Below, in pieces: positions 33,362 to 41,910 of a stretch of DNA of 64,000 nucleotides (position 1 is the stretch's first letter; the number at the start of each line of letters is the position of its first letter). The position numbers were made by a program, and so were the translations under genes. Where the stretch lies: NCBI RefSeq assembly GCF_030646165.1, contig NZ_JAUTDO010000001.1:620001-684000 (forward strand), written 5' to 3'. The notes beneath the pieces were generated by a model, which was given only the letters and a program-made list of their open reading frames with translations, was not told the origin of the DNA and searched no databases. Origin of the DNA: Conexibacter sp. CPCC 206217 (GTDB lineage: Bacteria > Actinomycetota > Thermoleophilia > Solirubrobacterales > Solirubrobacteraceae).

Positions 33362-34751
33362 CCCGCAGCCCCCGGCGCCGCGCCCGGACGCCGGCATCGA
33401 CGCGCAGCTGATCGGCTTCGCGGACCAGCTGCGCAGCGAGGGCGTCTCGATCGGGACCTCCGAGCTGCTGGACTCGTTCGCCGCGCTGAGAGAGGTCGGC
33501 TGGGGGCAGCGCGACGACTTCCGCGAGGCGCTCGCGGCGACGCTTGCGAAATCTCCAGACGACCGCCGCATCTTCGAGCTGGTCTTCGACCGCTTCTTCT
33601 TCCGCGCCGCCGAGCACCAGGCGGCGCAGCACCAGATCAGAGAGGGCGCGGGCTTCGACGGCTCCGAGCAGATCGACCTCGACGAACTGCGCCAGCAGAT
33701 CGCGCAGGCGCTGCAGGACGGCGGCGAGGGCGGCATGCAGGACCTCGCGCGGCTCGCGATCGCTGCGTTCGGCGACCGCGGCGACGGCTCCGGCGTGATC
33801 GGCGTCGACGTGCAGCGGATCCGCCGCCAGCTCGGCCTGAGGGCGGAGCCGCAGCCGGAGCTGCCGCAGGACGACCCGCGCCACGACGGGATCCCGCGCG
33901 ACCAGCTGCGCCGCTTCGAGCAGCAGCTGCGCAGAGAGCTGGAGCGGGCGATGATCGAGCGCACGCGGAGACTGCCGCCGGCGCGGCCGCTGAGCGACCT
34001 CGACCGCTCGCTGCCGGGCGGCCCGATCCAGGATCTCGCGGCGGTCCACAAGGTCGTCGTGCAGCTGAAGCGCCGGCTCGCGACGCAGGGTCACGAGAAG
34101 AAGGGCCACCGCAGCCACGCGCACGTCGACGTGCGCCGCACGATGCGCGCGTCGCTGGAGACCGGCGGCGTGCCGGTGGTGCTGAGATACCGCCCGAAGC
34201 GGCCGCGGCGGCCGGAGCTGTTCGTGCTGTGCGACGTCTCGACCAGCGTCGCGTCAGCGTCGGTCTTCTTCCTGTCGGTGCTGCACGCGCTGCACGACTC
34301 GTTCCGCAAGCTGCGCTCGTTCGTCTTCATCGAGCGGATCAGCGAGGTGACGGAGGTGTTCGAGCGCGAGCGCGACTTCGAGGCCGCGAGCCTCGCGATA
34401 TCGCGCGACGCGGGCGTCGCCGACGTCTCCGGCTACACCGACTACGGCCGCGTCTGGACCGAGTTCCTCGCCGAACTGGAGGACGACCTCGGCCCGCGCG
34501 CGACCGTGATCGTGCTCGGCGACGCGCGCACCAACGGCCGCCCGCCGCGCGACGACGTCTTCGCCGCGATCGCCGCGAAGGCCGGCCGCACCTTCTGGCT
34601 CAACCCCGAGCCGAAGCTCTACTGGAACTACGGCGACTCGGTGATCGCCGCCTACGCCAAGCACTGCATCGCGTTCGAGTGCTGGACGACGGCCCAGCTG
34701 GAGGACTTCGTCAAGGCCCTGACAGGACCGGCATCCGACCTGCCGCGCTGA
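33330..34751 (+). CDS. VWA-domain protein (CoxE-like)
   Basis: 473 residues. The N-terminal part is helical and charged (residues 20-230, including DELRQQIAQALQDGGEGGM). The C-terminal von Willebrand A domain carries the metal-ion-dependent adhesion site DVSTS in LFVLCDVSTSVASASVFFL, then VIVLGDARTNGRPP. CoxE-like proteins work with MoxR ATPases in enzyme maturation. AAGGAG lies 7 nt before ATG 33330, inside the moxR gene, so the overlap is genuine. A 280-bp regulatory gap to the transporter genes follows. Confidence 0.88.
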   Translation: MAPSDPPAAADPQPPAPRPDAGIDAQLIGFADQLRSEGVSIGTSELLDSFAALREVGWGQRDDFREALAATLAKSPDDRRIFELVFDRFFFRAAEHQAAQHQIREGAGFDGSEQIDLDELRQQIAQALQDGGEGGMQDLARLAIAAFGDRGDGSGVIGVDVQRIRRQLGLRAEPQPELPQDDPRHDGIPRDQLRRFEQQLRRELERAMIERTRRLPPARPLSDLDRSLPGGPIQDLAAVHKVVVQLKRRLATQGHEKKGHRSHAHVDVRRTMRASLETGGVPVVLRYRPKRPRRPELFVLCDVSTSVASASVFFLSVLHALHDSFRKLRSFVFIERISEVTEVFERERDFEAASLAISRDAGVADVSGYTDYGRVWTEFLAELEDDLGPRATVIVLGDARTNGRPPRDDVFAAIAAKAGRTFWLNPEPKLYWNYGDSVIAAYAKHCIAFECWTTAQLEDFVKALTGPASDLPR

Positions 34752-34909
34752 AGCGCCTGCAGACCTTCAGAGATCACCTGGCTCCAGCTCTACGTGACTG
34801 CGCAGTCCGTACCCGTTCGAGGAGACCGGTACGACCGCGACCATCCCGCCGGGCCCGTTGTTGACCGCATCGCTGGAGCACGACGCACCTCACATCCGAC
34901 GCGCCGCGC

Positions 34910-34915
34910 TAAGCT
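34910..34915 (+). promoter_or_regulatory. Candidate -10 box for riboswitch transcript
   Basis: TAAGCT about 20 nt before the TPP aptamer; transcription would start near 34922. The rest of 34752-34935 contains no supported gene. Confidence 0.4.
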
Positions 34916-34935
34916 GCCGTCGTAGACGTGCACAT

Positions 34936-35028
34936 ACAGGGGGGCTGGCGGGTGAGCCGGCTGAGATAGCGCCTTCAAAGACCTGGCGCTGACCCTTCGA
35001 ACCTGTGGGGTAATGCCCGCGGAGGGAG
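34936..35028 (+). ncRNA. TPP riboswitch (THI element)
   Basis: The conserved aptamer core is readable in order: GGGGGGCTGGCGGGTGAGCC, CTGAGA (34961-34966), the GCGCC/GGCGC variable stem, GACCCTTCGAACCTG, then GGGGTAATGCCCGCGGAGGG. The final GGAGGGA is also the ribosome site of the ABC ATPase gene, whose ATG comes 3 nt later. TPP binding is therefore expected to block translation directly. No terminator follows the aptamer. Confidence 0.95.
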
Positions 35029-35030
35029 CG

Positions 35031-35804
35031 ATGCCAGAGACAACCGAGGCTCCCGTGATGGAGCCTCGACCCGTTTCAGCCCCGATCGGGGTGTTGGTGG
35101 AAGGCGCAGGACGCACTTTTCACGGCCGCGACGGCGCCGTCGAGGCGCTGCGCGGGATGGAGCTGCGCGCGCGGCCGGGCGAGCTGGTCGCGGTCGTCGG
35201 CGCCAGCGGCTGCGGCAAGTCGACGCTGCTGGAGCTGATCTGCGGGCTGCAGCCGCCGGACAGCGGCAGCGTCAGATCCGACCCTGCGGTGCTGATGCCG
35301 CAACGCGACCTGCTGCTGCCGTGGGCCTCCGCGCTCGACAACGCGGCGCTGGCGCTGCGGGCGAGAGGGCTCGGGCGCGACGAGGCGCGCGCGCAGGCGC
35401 AGCCGCTGTTCACGCGCTTCGGCCTCGCCGGTTTCGAGCGCGCGCGGCCCGCGGCGCTGTCGGGCGGGATGCGCCAGCGCGTCGCGTTCGTGCGCACGCT
35501 GCTGGCGGGCAAGCCGGTGCTCGCGCTCGACGAGCCGTTCGCCGCGCTCGACGCGCTCACACGCCAGGAGCTGCACGGCTGGCTGATCGCGACGCTCGCG
35601 GCCGAGCCGCGCACGGTCGTGCTCGTCACCCACGACGTCGAGGAGGCGGTCCTGCTGGCCGATCGCGTCGTCGTGATGTCGCCGCGCCCGGGCCGCGCGG
35701 TGCTGACCCTGGAGATCCCGCTGCCGCACCCGCGCAAGCGCACGGACGCGGCGGTCGTGGAGCTGCGCGAACGGGCGCTGCAGGCGCTGGGGCTGGCCGC
35801 GTGA
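35031..35804 (+). CDS. thiZ: ABC transporter ATP-binding protein, thiamine-precursor type (ThiZ-like)
   Basis: 257 residues from ATG 35031. Walker A GASGCGKS, Q-loop MPQRDLLLPW, signature LSGGMRQRVAF, Walker B VLALDEPFAALD and switch His in VLVTHDVEEA. The sequence type is that of the nitrate/taurine/ThiZ group. The TPP riboswitch ends in its ribosome site, so it is repressed by thiamine pyrophosphate. With the permease and binding protein downstream it probably imports a pyrimidine precursor of thiamine (formylaminopyrimidine or HMP). The substrate is inferred from riboswitch and family. Confidence 0.9.
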   Translation: MPETTEAPVMEPRPVSAPIGVLVEGAGRTFHGRDGAVEALRGMELRARPGELVAVVGASGCGKSTLLELICGLQPPDSGSVRSDPAVLMPQRDLLLPWASALDNAALALRARGLGRDEARAQAQPLFTRFGLAGFERARPAALSGGMRQRVAFVRTLLAGKPVLALDEPFAALDALTRQELHGWLIATLAAEPRTVVLVTHDVEEAVLLADRVVVMSPRPGRAVLTLEIPLPHPRKRTDAAVVELRERALQALGLAA

Positions 35805-35859
35805 GCCGCGCCGCAGCGATCCGCCGCCACGCCGCTCGCCCCGCACCGGGAGCGGCCGC

Positions 35860-36630
35860 GTGAGCAAGCCCCTCCGCTACCTCCCCGCCCTCGCGATCCT
35901 CGTCGCGCTCATCGGCGCGTGGCAGCTGTACGCGACCTACGGCAACGTCGATCCGCTGCTGCTGCCGTCGCCCGCCGACGTCGCCACCGCCCTGTGGGAC
36001 GACCGCGCGCTGCTGTGGGACAACTTCAAGGTGACCGCGGGCGAGGTGCTGCTGGGAATCGTCGTCGCGGCGATCGCCGGGCTCGCGTGCGCGGTCGCGA
36101 TCCACCTCTCCCCCACGCTGCGACGCGCGACCTACCCCCTGCTGGTCGCCTCGCAGACGATCCCGATCCCGATCGTGGCGTCGCTGCTGGTCGTCTGGCT
36201 CGGCTTCGACCTCGCGCCGAAGCTCGTGATCATCGGGCTCGTGTCGTTCTTCCCGATCGCCGTCACGACACTCGACGCGCTCGCCGGCGTCGACCCCGAG
36301 CTGCGCCGCCTGATGCGCACGCTCGACTCCCCGCGCCTGCGCACGTTCCGCTTCGTCGAGGCACCGGCCGCGCTGCCGGGCCTCTTCAGCGGTGCCAAGA
36401 TCGCCGTCGCCGTCGCCGTCATCGGCGCCGTCTTCGCCGAGCAGTCCGGCTCCGACGCCGGCCTCGGGCACCTCGTGCAACAGGCCGTGCCCCAACTGCT
36501 GACCGCACGCGCGTACGCCGCCGTGCTGATCCTGTCCGCCTTCGCGATCGTGCTGTTCGGCCTGCTGTCCTGGGCCGAGCGGCGCATGCTGCCATGGGCG
36601 TTTGAATCCAGAGGAGGACCCACACGATGA
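35860..36630 (+). CDS. thiX: ABC transporter permease, thiamine-precursor type (ThiX-like)
   Basis: 256 residues, six predicted TM segments, starting GTG 35860. The cytoplasmic coupling helix motif is recognisable (ALAGVDPELRRLMRTLDSPR, similar to the EAA loop), and the order YPLLVASQTIPIPIVASLLVVW is characteristic of the SsuC/ThiX permease family. It lies 55 bp after the ATPase gene and overlaps the binding-protein gene by ATGA. Works in the cytoplasmic membrane with the other two subunits. Confidence 0.9.
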   Translation: MSKPLRYLPALAILVALIGAWQLYATYGNVDPLLLPSPADVATALWDDRALLWDNFKVTAGEVLLGIVVAAIAGLACAVAIHLSPTLRRATYPLLVASQTIPIPIVASLLVVWLGFDLAPKLVIIGLVSFFPIAVTTLDALAGVDPELRRLMRTLDSPRLRTFRFVEAPAALPGLFSGAKIAVAVAVIGAVFAEQSGSDAGLGHLVQQAVPQLLTARAYAAVLILSAFAIVLFGLLSWAERRMLPWAFESRGGPTR

Positions 36631-37640
36631 AACGCGCGCTCACGCTCCTCGCCCTCGCCGCCACGGCGATGCTCGGCCTCACGGCCTGCGGCGAGAAGCA
36701 GGAGACGACCACCCCCTCGGCGCAGAAGCGCACGATCACGGTGATGCTCGACTACCTGCCCAACCCCGACCACGTCGGCCTCTACGCCGCGCTCGCCAAC
36801 GGCGACTTCGACGAGGCCGGGCTCGACGTCAAGGTCGAGACCCCGGGCGATCCGGCCGCACCGCTGAAGCTGCTGCAGGCCGGTCGCGTCGACGTCGCGA
36901 TCTCCTACGAGCCCGAGGTGCTGATCGCGCGCGACAAGGGCGCGCAGGTCGTCTCGATCGGCGCGGTCGCGCAGACGCCGCTGACGTCGCTGATGACGCT
37001 CGACAGAAGAGTCAGAGCGCCGGCCGACCTCAGAGGCGGCCGCGTCGGCACCGCCGGGATCCCCTACCAGAGCGCGTATCTCAGAACGATCCTCGAGACC
37101 GCCAGAGTCCCGCTCGACTCCGTCAAGGAGACCAGCGTCGGCTTCAACCTCGTGCCGGCGATGCTGTCGAGAAGAGTCAACGCGACGCTCGGCGCCTTCT
37201 GGAACGTCGAGGGCGTGCAGTTGCAGCGCGCCAGAAGAAACCCGACGATCATCAGAATGGAGGACGTCGGCGTGCCGACGTACAACGAGCTGGTGCTCGC
37301 CTCCACGAAGGACTTCGTCGGCGAGCGCGGCGACGACGTGCGCGCGTTCGTGCAGGCGCTCGCGCGCGGCTACGAGGCGACGCGCGAGGACCCGCAGGCG
37401 GCGACCGACTCGCTCGTGGCGGCCGCGCCCGACCTCGACCCCGGCTTCGCGCTCGCGAGCGTGAGAGCGACGCTGCCGGTCTTCTTCCCGTCCGACAGCT
37501 CGAAGCCGTGGGGCTGGCAGGATCCGGACGACTGGACCACCTATGGCAGATGGATGTTCAACCAGGGCCTGCTGACGACGAACCCGAACGCGGGCGCTTC
37601 GGCGATCACGAACGAGTTCCTCGCCGGCCAGTCCGGCTGA
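36627..37640 (+). CDS. thiY: Substrate-binding lipoprotein (ThiY/NMT1-like)
   Basis: 337 residues. The lipoprotein signal ends at LTAC (Cys about 20). The NMT1/THI5-type fold begins ITVMLDYLPNPDHVGLYAAL, followed by GDPAAPLKLLQAGRVDVAIS and the GTAGIPYQSAYL region that contacts the pyrimidine in ThiY relatives. It captures the precursor outside the membrane and delivers it to the permease. ATG 36627 overlaps the permease stop. Arg is encoded by AGA unusually often, unlike in the two upstream genes. Confidence 0.9.
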   Translation: MKRALTLLALAATAMLGLTACGEKQETTTPSAQKRTITVMLDYLPNPDHVGLYAALANGDFDEAGLDVKVETPGDPAAPLKLLQAGRVDVAISYEPEVLIARDKGAQVVSIGAVAQTPLTSLMTLDRRVRAPADLRGGRVGTAGIPYQSAYLRTILETARVPLDSVKETSVGFNLVPAMLSRRVNATLGAFWNVEGVQLQRARRNPTIIRMEDVGVPTYNELVLASTKDFVGERGDDVRAFVQALARGYEATREDPQAATDSLVAAAPDLDPGFALASVRATLPVFFPSDSSKPWGWQDPDDWTTYGRWMFNQGLLTTNPNAGASAITNEFLAGQSG

Positions 37641-37648
37641 TTCGCCGT

Positions 37649-37669
37649 GGGCGCCCGCCGCGGGCGCCC
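37649..37669. terminator. Hairpin between convergent transporter and PucR genes
   Basis: 9-bp perfect stem GGGCGCCCG/CGGGCGCCC with loop CCG, starting 8 bp after the binding-protein stop. Confidence 0.55.
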
Positions 37670-37688
37670 CGCGGCGACGGTCACCGCA

Positions 37689-38867
37689 TCAGTGCGCCGG
37701 CGGCAGCGTCGGCGCGATGATGCGGTAGGCCTTCAGGCCGAGCCCGAGCCGCTCGCGGTCCTCCGAGCGCAGCGGGTCGAGCTGCGTCAGCTCCTTCACG
37801 CGGTCCAGCCGATGGGCGATCGTGTGGCGGTGGGCGCCGATCGCGGCGGCGGTCGCGTTGACGTTGCAGTCCTGCGCGAGGTACGCCTCGACCGTCTTGA
37901 CCAGCTCGCTGCTGTGACGTTCGTCGTAGCGCACCAGCGGCGCGACGGTCTCCTGGTAGAAGCTGCTCAGCTCCTCCGGGTGCGAGGCGAGCACGCGGAA
38001 CAGCAGCCGGTACGTGCCCTGGCCGACGTCCTCGGCGATCGGCGCGTTGGAGCGGCGCAGCACGTCGAGCACCAGCTCCGCCTCCTGGATCGCGCGCGGC
38101 AGCGCCGCGGGATCGGCGCAGAAGCTGGAGATGCCGGCGACGCCGTTGGTCTGCAGCCGCAGCGACAGACGCCGGGCGGCCGTCAGCGTGCGCGCGGCGA
38201 CGTCGTCGCCCGCGTCGCCGTTCTGCGGCGGCAGCGGCGGCAGGATCGCGTAGACGAGCCCGTCGAGCGCCTGCGCGAGCGCGCCCGGATGCTGCTCGGC
38301 GATCAGCGCGACGGCGCGCCGCTGCGCGCTCTCGTCGTCGCCCTCGAAGCTTGCGCAGAGCGCGACCGCGCCCTGCGACAGGTCGCAGCCCAGGCGCGCC
38401 GCGCGACGCACGACCTGGCGCGCGTCGAGCTGCTCGGCGGGCGAGCGCAGCTCCTCCAGCAGCGAGCCGCGCAATCTCTGCTCGACCTCGCGCTTGGCCT
38501 GCTCGACCGCGACCTCGGTCAGCGAGGCGACGGCCGCGAACTGCAGCAGCTCCTGCGCCTCGGCCGGCGGCGGCTGCGATCCGCGCAGCAGCGCGACGAC
38601 GCCGATCAGATCTTCGCCGGCGACCACGGGGGCCTCGTCGACCAGCTCCAGCGGGCGCGCGGCGCGACGGCCCTCGACACGTTCGTTCGCGTAGCGACGC
38701 AGCGCTCCCAGCTCGATCGAGGCGGGAAACGCGGCGGCGACGGCGATCCGCGGCACGAGGATCGCGACGGGCGCGCGCACGGCAGCGGAGACGAGCTGCG
38801 CGACGCGCACGAGCCCCTCACCACCGAGCACGGCGCCGACGAGCTGGAGATGCAGCTCGTGGGACAT
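37689..38867 (-). CDS. PucR-family transcriptional regulator
   Basis: 392 residues from ATG 38867 with GGAGGG 9 nt upstream. A GAF-like sensory half (VRAPVAILVPRIAVAAAFPA, then VVAGEDLIGVVALLRG) is followed by a GGDEF-like CdaR region. The C-terminal PucR HTH is VEAYLAQDCNVNATAAAIGA plus HRHTIAHRLDRVKELT. Such regulators usually control amino-acid or purine nitrogen catabolism. Here it is next to the glnB-amt ammonium module, which makes nitrogen-responsive control likely but unproven. Confidence 0.87.
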   Translation of the reverse strand: MSHELHLQLVGAVLGGEGLVRVAQLVSAAVRAPVAILVPRIAVAAAFPASIELGALRRYANERVEGRRAARPLELVDEAPVVAGEDLIGVVALLRGSQPPPAEAQELLQFAAVASLTEVAVEQAKREVEQRLRGSLLEELRSPAEQLDARQVVRRAARLGCDLSQGAVALCASFEGDDESAQRRAVALIAEQHPGALAQALDGLVYAILPPLPPQNGDAGDDVAARTLTAARRLSLRLQTNGVAGISSFCADPAALPRAIQEAELVLDVLRRSNAPIAEDVGQGTYRLLFRVLASHPEELSSFYQETVAPLVRYDERHSSELVKTVEAYLAQDCNVNATAAAIGAHRHTIAHRLDRVKELTQLDPLRSEDRERLGLGLKAYRIIAPTLPPAH

Positions 38868-38910
38868 TGGCGACACCCTCCGGTTCACGCGCACGGCACA
38901 CGGCGCACGG

Positions 38911-38939
38911 CGGGTGGTGGGCACTGCGCCCACCACCCG
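38911..38939 (-). terminator. Terminator hairpin after glnB
   Basis: 12-bp perfect stem CGGGTGGTGGGC/GCCCACCACCCG, 5-nt loop, 26 bp after the glnB stop on the minus strand. Confidence 0.6.
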
Positions 38940-38964
38940 GCGATGCCGTGCTCGCGCGTCGTGC

Positions 38965-39336
38965 TCAGGTCGCGGCTGCCGCCGCGTCCGGGTGGATCTG
39001 GAGAGTCTCCTCACCGGACTCGCCGGTGCGGATCCGGTACGCCTGCTCGACGGGTATGACGAACACCTTGCCGTCCCCGATCGAGCCAGTCCTCGCGTGC
39101 TTGAGGATCGAGTCGACGATCGTCTGGACGTCGCTGTCGGCGACGACGCATTCGATCTTGATCTTCGGCCGCAGGTAGTTCGTCACCGCCGAGCCGCGGT
39201 ACTGCTCGGTGATGCCCTTCTGGCGTCCCGATCCCTTGACCTCGATGATCGTCAGGGACGGGAACCCCAGCTCGAGCAGCTCCGTGCGGATCGGCTCGAA
39301 GGCCTCATGCCGGATGTACGCCACGACGAGCTTCAT
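38965..39336 (-). CDS. glnB: Nitrogen regulatory protein PII
   Basis: 123 residues. Trimeric signal protein that binds ATP/ADP and 2-oxoglutarate and controls the Amt channel. MKLVVAYIRHEAFEPIRTEL is the first strand-helix. The T-loop reads KGSGRQKGITEQYRGSAVTN, the B-loop is RTGSIGDGKVFV, and the C-loop is EQAYRIRTGESGEE. Aligned to E. coli GlnB, Tyr46 is kept but position 51, the uridylylation/adenylylation tyrosine, is Val. Covalent modification at that site is therefore not possible. The ATG overlaps the amt stop (ATGA). Confidence 0.92.
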   Translation of the reverse strand: MKLVVAYIRHEAFEPIRTELLELGFPSLTIIEVKGSGRQKGITEQYRGSAVTNYLRPKIKIECVVADSDVQTIVDSILKHARTGSIGDGKVFVIPVEQAYRIRTGESGEETLQIHPDAAAAAT

Positions 39337-40775
39337 GCGGTGACCTCCGTGGTGCTGCCGACCGGGGCGGCCACACCGGACTGGGGACGGGGCGAGCCGA
39401 CGCCGATCAGCTCAGGGGCGGGGATGAACTGCTCGGGGTAGCCGTACATGCCGTGCTCGGCGATGTCGAGACCCGCGTCCTCTTCCTCTTCGCTGACGCG
39501 CATCCCGATCGTCGCCTTGATGATCCCGAACGTGATCGCCGAGAGGATGAAGACGCCGAAGAACGTCACCAGGACCGCGACGGCCTGGACGCCCAGCTGC
39601 TCGAGCCCGCCGCCGTAGAAGAGGCCGGCCTTGCCGACGCCGAGCGACTCCGCGAGGCGGTCGGACGTGAAGAGACCGCACGACAGCGTGCCCCAGATGC
39701 CCGCGAGCCCGTGCGCCGACAGCGCGCCGACCGGGTCGTCGAGCTTCTTCTCGATCGCGAGCACGCCCGCGACGACGACGAGACCGCCGACGAGGCCGAT
39801 GATCGGTGCCGCCCACATCTCGACGTAGCCGGCCGGGGCCGTGATCGCGACGAGACCGGCGATCGCGCCGTTGCCCATCATGCCGACGTCGAGCTTTCTC
39901 GACAGCATGTAGATCAGGAAGGTGGCGCCGATGACGCCGCCGATCGCGCCCATGTTCGTGACCGCGATGACCTCGGCGAAGCTGTTGCCGCTGGTGCCCA
40001 GCGTCGAGCCGCCGTTGAAGCCGAACCAGCCGAGCCACAGGATCAGCACGCCGAGCCCGAGCAGCGGCATGCTGTGGCCCGGGATCGCGCGCGGTCTGCC
40101 GTCGGGGCCGAACTTGCCCTTGCGCGGGCCGAGGAACACCAGGGCCGCGAACGCCGCGGTCGCGCCCGTGAGGTGCACGACGGACGATCCGGCGAAGTCC
40201 TGCACGCCGCCGCCGACTCTCGAGAGGATGCCCGAGCCGCTCCATGCCGCGTGCGCGACGAGCGGGTAGATGAGGCCGACGAAGACGGCGCCGAAGATGA
40301 TGTAGACACCGAACTTGATGCGCTCGAGCGTCGAGCCCCAGACGATCGCGAGCGAGACGCAGGCGAACATCAGCTGGAAGGCGAAGAAGCCCAGCTCAGC
40401 TGAATCGGCCGGAGTGCCGGCGACATCTGTTCCGTTGCCGATGAAGAATCCGCTTGATCCGATGATCGTGTGGTCTCCACCGAATGCAAAACCGAAGCCG
40501 ACCGCCCACCACAGGAGCGAGCCGATCGAGAAGTTGATGAGGATCTTGGCGATTCCCATGCCGGCGTTCTTGCCGCGCGACAGGCCGATCTCGAGGAACG
40601 CGAAACCTGCCTGCATGAAGAAGACGAGACACGCGGCGACCATCACCCACGTGGTGTCGAGCTCGCTCTTGAGCGAGTCGAGCGTCGGGCCGTCCTGGGC
40701 GAGGGCGGAGGCCGGCAAGAGAAGCGTCACGAGCACGCCGAGAACGGCGGCCCGCCCCAAACGGGATTTAGGCAC
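39333..40775 (-). CDS. amt: Ammonium transporter
   Basis: 480 residues from GTG 40775, with GGAGGG 7 nt upstream. A predicted signal-like first helix (AAVLGVLVTLLLPASALAQ) precedes the 11 TM segments of the Amt channel. Signatures include MQAGFAFLEIGLSRGKNAGM, DFAGSSVVHLTGATAAFAAL with a pore His, and LGWFGFNGGSTLGTSGN. Trimeric NH3/NH4+ channel gated by PII, encoded by the overlapping next gene. The C-terminal cytoplasmic tail is longer than in E. coli AmtB and acidic (VSEEEEDAGLDIAEHGMYGY). Confidence 0.95.
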   Translation of the reverse strand: MPKSRLGRAAVLGVLVTLLLPASALAQDGPTLDSLKSELDTTWVMVAACLVFFMQAGFAFLEIGLSRGKNAGMGIAKILINFSIGSLLWWAVGFGFAFGGDHTIIGSSGFFIGNGTDVAGTPADSAELGFFAFQLMFACVSLAIVWGSTLERIKFGVYIIFGAVFVGLIYPLVAHAAWSGSGILSRVGGGVQDFAGSSVVHLTGATAAFAALVFLGPRKGKFGPDGRPRAIPGHSMPLLGLGVLILWLGWFGFNGGSTLGTSGNSFAEVIAVTNMGAIGGVIGATFLIYMLSRKLDVGMMGNGAIAGLVAITAPAGYVEMWAAPIIGLVGGLVVVAGVLAIEKKLDDPVGALSAHGLAGIWGTLSCGLFTSDRLAESLGVGKAGLFYGGGLEQLGVQAVAVLVTFFGVFILSAITFGIIKATIGMRVSEEEEDAGLDIAEHGMYGYPEQFIPAPELIGVGSPRPQSGVAAPVGSTTEVTA

Positions 40776-40911
40776 TGCGAACCCTCCTGAATCGATTGCG
40801 AGCGTCGCAAATCCTCCGCAACCTTGGGGGGCGAAACATTGGACGGGTGTCGAAGATTCCTGGGCCACCCGTTGTCCACGCGGTAGAACGGGGGTGGACC
40901 AAGATGTGAAT

Positions 40912-40934
40912 GGACCTCCGATCGGAGGGGGTCC
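40912..40934 (-). terminator. Hairpin between the glycosylase and amt
   Basis: Contains a 14-bp perfect palindrome CCTCCGATCGGAGG (40915-40928), with GGACC/GGTCC outer arms. It lies just after the glycosylase gene on the minus strand and upstream of the amt promoter region. Terminator or amt operator. Confidence 0.4.
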
Positions 40935-40941
40935 GAGGGCG

Positions 40942-41859
40942 CTAAGCCGCTGCTGCGACGGCCTTCAGCTCGGGCGCGGCGGCGCGCAACGCGTACGCCC
41001 CCGCCAACCCGGCCCACTGTCCATATGGCGCGAAGAAGGTCCGCACGTCCTGCTCGTCGACGCGAGCGCGCGGGTCGCCGGTCAACAGCCGCCCGACGAG
41101 CTTGCGATACGCGAGGTCGCCGGCGGGCAGCTGATCCATCCGGCCCTGGCCCAGCAGCGCGGTCACCTCCAGCGTCCAGCTGCCGATCTCCGGGATCGCG
41201 CGCAGGCGTCTCCAGGCGCGCTCCTGATCGGTCGCGTGGAGGTCGACGCGGCCGCTGGCGACCTCGCGCGCGGCGCGGCGCAGCGCGAGCGCGCGCTTGT
41301 CGGCGAGGTCGAAGGAGCACAGCAGCGCGGGCGCCTGCGCCGCCAGCAGTGCGGGTGACGGCAGGTCGCGCAGGCCGCTGGCCTCGTCGCGGCGGCCGAG
41401 CCGCACGACGATCCGCCGCTGTATCGCGGCGGCGCGCACGTACTCGATCAGCTGCTCCGTCACCGCCCACGCGAGCGCCTCGAACGGCTGCGGGCGGCGC
41501 CGCAGCCGCAGCGCCGGCTGCGCGCGCACCGCGCCGCCGATCAGCGGGTCGTCGCGAAAGGTCTCGTGGAAGGCGCGCAGGTCGTCGTCGACGCCGAGCG
41601 CGAAGCGCATCCGCTCGATCCCCCACGCGGCCGTCCGCTCACTGCGCGAGCGCGCGCCGAACAGGACGCGGTCCGGCGCCGTCTGCGCCACGCGCACGAC
41701 GACCGGCTCGCCGTCGTCGTCGTGCAGCAGCCGCTGCAGCACCCCGTGGCGGCAGCGCAGAACGCCGTCCATCCCGCTCCCGCGCGGCAGCCGGAAGGCC
41801 CAGGGCGGCGTCACCTCGATGCGCAGTTCGCGCAGTGCTGCCAGTGGCGTGTCAGGCAA
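40942..41859 (-). CDS. DNA-3-methyladenine glycosylase II-like (HhH-GPD) protein
   Basis: 305 residues from TTG 41859 (start uncertain; nearby GTG codons are possible). It has a beta-rich N-terminal AlkA-like domain (about 10-75). The helix-hairpin-helix GPD domain follows, visible as AWAVTEQLIEYVRAAAIQRR, the hairpin LRAIPEIGSWTLEVTALLGQ and the catalytic Asp in LPAGDLAYRK. This pattern is AlkA-type, which excises alkylated purines by a monofunctional mechanism. It is a lone gene between amt and a small membrane protein. Confidence 0.85.
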   Translation of the reverse strand: MPDTPLAALRELRIEVTPPWAFRLPRGSGMDGVLRCRHGVLQRLLHDDDGEPVVVRVAQTAPDRVLFGARSRSERTAAWGIERMRFALGVDDDLRAFHETFRDDPLIGGAVRAQPALRLRRRPQPFEALAWAVTEQLIEYVRAAAIQRRIVVRLGRRDEASGLRDLPSPALLAAQAPALLCSFDLADKRALALRRAAREVASGRVDLHATDQERAWRRLRAIPEIGSWTLEVTALLGQGRMDQLPAGDLAYRKLVGRLLTGDPRARVDEQDVRTFFAPYGQWAGLAGAYALRAAAPELKAVAAAA

Positions 41860-41910
41860 CGGTCACCGGGTCGGGCTCGTCGGACCCGGCAAACGTCACC
41901 GGACGCACCA

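Noticed and set aside
40776-40911. GlnR-type nitrogen regulator box upstream of amt
   Set aside because: A GAAAC word exists in the region, but the spaced partner half-sites are not recognisable.
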